From contig JAUZVC010000005.1 of NCBI GenBank assembly GCA_031844405.1, positions 1 through 64,000 of the forward strand: 64,000 bases of DNA. The letters run 5' to 3'. Position numbers and translations under genes: made by a program. The notes below the pieces were generated by a model. That model was not told the origin of the DNA and searched no databases. It saw only the letters and a program-made list of their open reading frames with translations. Source of the stretch: Knoellia sp031844405. Its GTDB lineage: Bacteria > Actinomycetota > Actinomycetes > Actinomycetales > Dermatophilaceae. Shown one piece after another: positions 60,265-64,000 of this stretch (position 1 is its first letter; each line of letters opens with the position of its first letter).

Positions 60265-61792
60265 TGCTGTGCTCCTTCGTCGGGACCGCGACCCCATCCG
60301 TCGCGGCCGTCGTGTCGTTCGTGTCGTTCGTGTCGGTGCCGTGTATGCCGTGTGCGCGGTCGGCGTCCAACGGCTCGCCACCCGCGGTGGCTGCGGACGA
60401 GCCCGGGCTCCCGCGGCGGAGCGCGAACGCGAGGGCGGCGAGCCCGAGGAGGACGACGACCCCGACCGCGAGCCACAGGAGGCCCGGGCCTGCGCCCGCG
60501 TCGTCCCGCTCGCCGTCGTCTCCGGCGGAGGACCCGGCCGCCTCGTCCGTGGTGGTCGCGGACGCGCTCGGTGAAGAACTGGTCGAGCCGCTCGTCGACG
60601 CGCTCGCCGACGGAGCGGACGCCGAGGTCGCCGCGGCGATCTCCTCCGCCGTCGGCTCGACGACGCCCTTGTCGACGACCATCGGGTTGGTGTCGGGCAG
60701 GGAGTCGACGTCGAGCTTCACCGCGTCCGCCGGGGCGAAGATGCCGAAACCGTAGGACTCGGTCTTGCCCGTCGAGACCGGGAGGTCGGAACCCACGCGG
60801 CGAAACCACGTGAAGTACCTGCCGTCCCTGGCTCGCATGCCCACCGCCTGGCGCGCCGCCTGGAGCACCTGGTTGCCGGTCGCGGCGGGGTGTGCCGACC
60901 AGATCGCGGCGAGCCCGCCCGCGGTGATCGCGGTGGCCTGCGACGCTCCGTCGCCGATGACGTCACTGCGCCATCCCGACGACCCCGAGCCACCGGAGGC
61001 GACCTTGCTGCCGGGGGCCGCGAAGTCGAGCAGTGGGCTCTTGCGCAGCGCACTCGAGTCGAGGTTGCCGTTCGAGTCGACGTGCGTCACCGTGACGACG
61101 CCGTTGCCGATGCCGGGCCAGAAGACATTGGTCGTGTCGTTGTTGGTGGAGCCGACGACGATCGCGCCCGCCTTGTAGGCGTCGAGCAACGCGCCGACGA
61201 GCTCCGCGTCGTAGTCCACCGAGAGACTGATGCTCAGCACCCTGGCGCCGTCCTTGACCGCTTGGCGGATGGCCTGGGCCGTGGCCCTGCCCGACTGGTC
61301 GAGACCCGAGACGTCGAGACGGCAGCCGTCTCGGCCACCGTCTGTGGTGTCGGCGTAGAGGACCGCGTAGTGACGCACCGTCGCCTTCGGAGCGATCCCC
61401 GCGATGCCGCGACCGCCCGCGGCGGTGCCCTTGCCGCTGCCGACGATGAGGGAGGCCATGCTCGTCGCGTGGTCTGCGGCGCGCCCCTTGGCGGTGGACG
61501 ACTGTCGACCCCCCGTCCTGCTGAGGCACTCCGTGCTCGAGGCCGCGACCCGGCCCCTGAGCTCGGGGACGCTCGAGTCGATCGGTCCGTCGATGACGGC
61601 GACGGTCACGCCCTGGCCGGCACCGGTCCGGTTGAGCTCGTCGACGCCCATCGCGGTGCGCCACCACTGCCCGTCGTCGAGCGTGTCCGCTGTCGCGGAA
61701 GGCACGCCGACGAGCGCCACCATGGCGACGGCCGAGGCCGTGGCCACGGCGAACGTACGACGGAGGCGGATCGGACGCGGGGTCATGGTCAC
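60248..61792 (-). CDS. mycP: Mycosin-like subtilisin protease (MycP)
   Basis: This 514-residue type I membrane protease of type VII systems has a signal peptide (FAVATASAVAMVALVGVPSA) and an S8 domain. The Asp is in VTVAVIDGPIDSS near residue 68, the His in GRAADHATSMASLIVGSG near 108 and the Ser in GDGASQATAITAGGLAAIW near 330. All three differ from the usual DTG, HGT and GTSMAAP contexts. An oxyanion Asn lies in IVVGSTNNDTTNVFW. A Ser/Thr linker, a C-terminal helix (LLWLAVGVVVLLGLAALAFA) and a cytoplasmic tail follow. The GTG at 61792 overlaps the upstream stop as GTGA; ATG 61786 is the alternative. Confidence 0.85.
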   Translation of the reverse strand: MTMTPRPIRLRRTFAVATASAVAMVALVGVPSATADTLDDGQWWRTAMGVDELNRTGAGQGVTVAVIDGPIDSSVPELRGRVAASSTECLSRTGGRQSSTAKGRAADHATSMASLIVGSGKGTAAGGRGIAGIAPKATVRHYAVLYADTTDGGRDGCRLDVSGLDQSGRATAQAIRQAVKDGARVLSISLSVDYDAELVGALLDAYKAGAIVVGSTNNDTTNVFWPGIGNGVVTVTHVDSNGNLDSSALRKSPLLDFAAPGSKVASGGSGSSGWRSDVIGDGASQATAITAGGLAAIWSAHPAATGNQVLQAARQAVGMRARDGRYFTWFRRVGSDLPVSTGKTESYGFGIFAPADAVKLDVDSLPDTNPMVVDKGVVEPTAEEIAAATSASAPSASASTSGSTSSSPSASATTTDEAAGSSAGDDGERDDAGAGPGLLWLAVGVVVLLGLAALAFALRRGSPGSSAATAGGEPLDADRAHGIHGTDTNDTNDTTAATDGVAVPTKEHSNGVDR

Positions 61793-62406
61793 TGGAGGTA
61801 CGGCGACTGGGGCTGGCCGGAGGTGGCGTCGTAGGTCGTGGTGTCGGGGTCGTCGTCCGGGGCGGGTGGGGCGTCGCCCGTGGGCATCGCGCCCTCCGAC
61901 TGGGTGTCCGGGTTCTCGCCGCTCGGGATCTCGCCGCCCTCGGTCACGCCCGGGCCGGTCTGCCCGGGCTGGCCCCCCTGGGTGTTCTCGGCGGCGTCGG
62001 CGGTCTCCGCCGCGGTCTGGGCGGACTCGGTCGACGAGGCGGTCTCGTGGTTGCGCGTGCTCTCGAGCGGTCCGTTCTCCCACCGCTGCCACAGCTCGAC
62101 GAACGCGGCGCCCGCCTGGTCGTCGCGGTCCTTCATCTGCTGGGCGGAGGTACGGATGCCCTGGGCGACGGCGTCGAGGTCGGCCTTCGCCCCGCGCATC
62201 GTCTCGAGGTAGATCGTGCGGACCTCCTCGAAGACGGCGCCGTAGGCGGCGAGGACGGGAAGGTCACCGAAGGTGTCCTTGTCCGCGAGCGCGTCGCGGA
62301 TCTTCCGGACGCCCTCGGTGGCGTCGGTCTCCCACTTGGTCTGCTTGGTGTTGGCCAAGGTGGTCATGGTCTCGGTCGGGTACTCGACCTCGTCTTCGCC
62401 TGCCAC
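61789..62406 (-). CDS. Helical acidic protein of the type VII locus
   Basis: This 205-residue protein has a helical N-terminal half (MTTLANTKQTKWETDATEGV, AYGAVFEEVRTIYLETMRGA, AFVELWQRWENGPLESTRNH). The acidic, Pro/Thr/Asp/Gly-rich C-terminal half (DAPPAPDDDPDTTTYDATSG) looks disordered. It has no signal peptide. It lies between mycP and the WXG100 pair and is coupled to mycP, so it is likely a secreted partner or an EspG-like chaperone, though no EspG motif is recognised. The GTG at 62406 has GGGAGGA upstream. Confidence 0.72.
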   Translation of the reverse strand: MAGEDEVEYPTETMTTLANTKQTKWETDATEGVRKIRDALADKDTFGDLPVLAAYGAVFEEVRTIYLETMRGAKADLDAVAQGIRTSAQQMKDRDDQAGAAFVELWQRWENGPLESTRNHETASSTESAQTAAETADAAENTQGGQPGQTGPGVTEGGEIPSGENPDTQSEGAMPTGDAPPAPDDDPDTTTYDATSGQPQSPYLQ

Positions 62407-62537
62407 GGCGGGTTCCTCCCCTGAACGTTCTCGTGTGCGGTGTCGCGGTGCGCCGAAGCGGTCCCACCTGCAACGCGGTCCGTGCCGGCACCCCGTCGCG
62501 GGGGTGCCGGCACGTCCGTCATGTCATGACCCGGGGG

Positions 62538-62831
62538 TCAGGACCAGCTGTTCTTGTTGCGGAGCTCACCGGCGAGGTAGGCCTCCTTGGACTGCTCGAC
62601 GGCCTTCTTGATGTCGAGGAGCAGCTCGTTGAGGTCCTGGACCTCGGTGCCCCACTTCTTCTTGACCTCCTCGAAGGCGCCCTTCGCGCCGGCTTCCCAC
62701 TCGCCCATGTGCGGGCGGAGGTCGCTCTCCATGTCGGAGACCTTCGTCTTGAGGTCGTTGACACCCTTGACCATGTCGGCGATCAGCGTGTCGAGACCCC
62801 CGCTGCCGACCTTGATGTTCTGGCCGCTCAT
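62538..62831 (-). CDS. WXG100-family protein (ESAT-6-like), second of pair
   Basis: This 97-residue helical-hairpin protein has GQNIKVGSGGLDTLIADMVK, then HMGEWEAGAKGAFEEVKKKW with WEA at the turn position, then DLNELLLDIKKAVEQSKEAY. It starts at an ATG overlapping the previous stop (TGATG). Its N-terminal IKVGSGG matches IKVGAGS of the neighbour, which shows a common origin. The two probably form the secreted heterodimer that EccC recognises; the end (LRNKNSWS) would hold the export signal. Confidence 0.88.
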   Translation of the reverse strand: MSGQNIKVGSGGLDTLIADMVKGVNDLKTKVSDMESDLRPHMGEWEAGAKGAFEEVKKKWGTEVQDLNELLLDIKKAVEQSKEAYLAGELRNKNSWS

Positions 62832-63151
62832 CACTTGCCCCCCATCTGCGAGGTGTACTTGCTCAGCAGGTCGGACGACATCTGGTCGTCGGACGTGTAC
62901 TGCTTGTCGTTGCTCACGAGGTTCTCGCGGAAGTGGTCGAGGATGTCGACCAGGTCCTTGGCCTGCGTGGTCCACGCGACCTGGACGTTCTGGAACGCGC
63001 CGGCACCGGCACCCTCCCAGTGCGCCTTGACCTGCTCCATCTGCCCCTGCAGCGTGTTGAGCTTCTGCTTGAGGTCAGTCCGTGCCTGGTCGACGATCTG
63101 GGCACTCTTGGCGATGGAGCCTGCGCCGACCTTGATGTTCTGGCTTCCCAT
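62831..63151 (-). CDS. WXG100-family protein (CFP-10/ESAT-6-like), first of pair
   Basis: This 106-residue protein has GSQNIKVGAGSIAKSAQIVD, then the canonical WEG turn in VKAHWEGAGAGAFQNVQVAW, then DLVDILDHFRENLVSNDKQY. It has the standard WXG100 length and helical hairpin. The ATG at 63151 has GGAGAGAAGGGAAG upstream. It heads the leftward type VII operon, with a well-formed promoter at 63259-63287. Confidence 0.92.
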   Translation of the reverse strand: MGSQNIKVGAGSIAKSAQIVDQARTDLKQKLNTLQGQMEQVKAHWEGAGAGAFQNVQVAWTTQAKDLVDILDHFRENLVSNDKQYTSDDQMSSDLLSKYTSQMGGK

Positions 63152-63258
63152 GTCACTTCCCTTCTCTCCTGGTCCCATGGACCTCGCGGTGGTCCTCCCG
63201 ACCACTCATGGTGGTTGGACCCCGGCTCTGAACATCCCCCGAAGTCCTGACAGGGATG

Positions 63259-63287
63259 ACCATACGGGGGGAGTTGCCGCTCACCAA
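63259..63287 (-). promoter_or_regulatory. Promoter of the WXG100 operon
   Basis: On the minus strand TTGGTG (63287-63282) and TATGGT (63264-63259) are separated by 17 bp. Transcription would begin about 100 nt before the WXG100 start. Confidence 0.6.
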
Positions 63288-63288
63288 T

Positions 63289-63311
63289 GGGGAGAACTCC
63301 CCGTCTATGCT
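63289..63311. promoter_or_regulatory. Palindromic site shared by divergent type VII promoters
   Basis: The palindrome GGGGAGAACTCCCC (63289-63302) lies next to the WXG100 -35 element and 3 bp before TATGCT (63306-63311), the likely -10 element of eccD. A GGGGAGTT half-site precedes it at 63267-63274. The same core occurs at 52930-52943. Confidence 0.6.
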
Positions 63312-63372
63312 CGGGTTCGACCTCGGTGGACCGGGGAGCCAGCAGGTGTGCACGTTTCGGGGAGGAACACTC

Positions 63373-64000
63373 GTGAGCCAGAGCGCGGCAGCGTCGCTCG
63401 TCAGGCTGTCCGTGTCGTCGGGGACCAGACGAGCCGACCTCGGCATCCCGGGGTCGATCCCGGTGGCCGAGATCATCCCGGACCTCGCGCGTGAGCTCGG
63501 GGTTCTCGAGCCGCACTCGGCCAGCCTCGGCTACCGGCTGATGCGCGCCGACGGCTCGACGGTCGACAGCGACAGAAGCCTTGCGGCACAGGGCATCGAG
63601 GACGGTTCGGTCCTCGCGCTCGAGCCCAACCGCGTCGACGGCGAGAAGGTCTACGACGACGTCGTCGAAGCCGTCGCCGACCTCGTCGAGACCCAGTTCA
63701 CGCCCTGGACCGCGGCCAACAGTGCGGGCACCGCGGTCGGCGCGTCCGTCGTCCTCTTCCTCGCCGCCGCCTACGCGCTCTTCACCGCCCGCGACAGCGG
63801 GGTCCTGGTCGCCGCGCTCTCCGGCGCGTGCGCGCTGCTCCTCGTCGGCGCCGCCGCCGTGCTCGCCCACGTGCGCAAGCAGCCGGCCGCCGCCGTCGCC
63901 CTCGCGCTCACCGGTGTCGTCTACGCGGTCGTGGCCGGCTACGCCGCGGTCCCCGAGGCACGCCTCTGGGGCGAAGGACTCCTCTATGCCGGCGCCGGGG
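63373..64000 (+). CDS. eccD: Type VII secretion membrane protein EccD, partial
   Basis: The gene starts at a GTG with GGGGAGGA upstream and runs off the right edge after 209 codons. Residues 8-90 form the cytosolic ubiquitin-like domain (LVRLSVSSGTRRADLGIPGS, GIEDGSVLALEP). Charged linker sequence (DGEKVYDDVVEAVADLVETQ) and the first membrane helices (TAVGASVVLFLAAAYALFTA, LSGACALLLVGAAAVLAHVR, LALTGVVYAVVAGYAAVPE) follow. EccD forms the main membrane pore scaffold of ESX systems. It diverges from the WXG100 operon across a shared palindrome. Confidence 0.88.
   Translation, partial: MSQSAAASLVRLSVSSGTRRADLGIPGSIPVAEIIPDLARELGVLEPHSASLGYRLMRADGSTVDSDRSLAAQGIEDGSVLALEPNRVDGEKVYDDVVEAVADLVETQFTPWTAANSAGTAVGASVVLFLAAAYALFTARDSGVLVAALSGACALLLVGAAAVLAHVRKQPAAAVALALTGVVYAVVAGYAAVPEARLWGEGLLYAGAG

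Noticed and set aside
1..64000. tRNA, rRNA or insertion-sequence genes
   Set aside because: I found no cloverleaf with GTTCRAAYC-type T-loop, no rRNA sequence and no transposase or integrase motif. No prophage or plasmid functions are visible either.

Overview
The window is about 72% G+C, gene-dense, and full of GTGA, ATGA and TGATG stop/start overlaps. It carries mreBCD, an EccC/EccD/mycosin type VII secretion (ESX-like) locus, an actinobacterial T-box on ileS and an ileS/folC/DUF4233/ndk gene set. This points to a rod-forming high-GC actinobacterium, plausibly of the Intrasporangiaceae (Janibacter/Knoellia/Tetrasphaera-like). The family call is an inference from gene content, not from a marker gene. 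The first 29 bases are G and C homopolymers and look like a contig end.

Layout. 1-8455: surface-polysaccharide locus with a truncated methyltransferase, four glycosyltransferases, a UDP-HexNAc 6-dehydrogenase and a membrane CapD/WbpM-type dehydratase. 8611-20134: YtcJ-like amidohydrolase, a 1771-residue secreted repeat protein, a PLP decarboxylase, an ArsR/AHA1 pair with a clear operator, a VOC protein and dihydrolipoamide dehydrogenase. 20250-24629: mreB-mreC-mreD-PBP2 operon. 24812-28225: M14 carboxypeptidase, ndk, DUF4233 and a small membrane protein with an L7/L12-like tail. 28310-33476: rightward cassette with two secreted paralogues of the 1771-residue protein and a cation-efflux-like protein. 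33505-41037: folC, VOC/AraC pair, methyltransferase, sterol-desaturase-like enzyme and ileS behind a T-box. 41346-48214: a cobalamin riboswitch drives a five-gene operon. It encodes a sortase-anchored protein resembling transcobalamin/intrinsic factor, a second membrane-tethered beta-domain protein, and a complete ECF transporter (T, fused A-A, S). 48376-50577: NUDIX-like protein, acyltransferase, membrane protein. 50546-64000: type VII secretion locus with EccC, two EccD-like proteins, mycosin, tandem WXG100 proteins and large candidate substrates; eccD runs off the right edge.

The most interesting system is the vitamin B12 locus. An apparent bacterial counterpart of the animal B12 carriers is tied, by operon structure and by a B12 riboswitch, to a dedicated ECF importer. 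The riboswitch lies back to back with the ileS T-box.

At a smaller scale three patterns recur. The heptamer GGCATAC/GTATGCC appears about 34 times by eye, in genes and in terminator hairpins. A 45-47 bp intergenic repeat with inverted ends (GCGTCCG...CGGACGCAA) is present four times. At least fifteen genes have a -10-like hexamer 6-8 nt before the start codon and no Shine-Dalgarno sequence, which suggests leaderless transcription. I used that last pattern to choose several starts.
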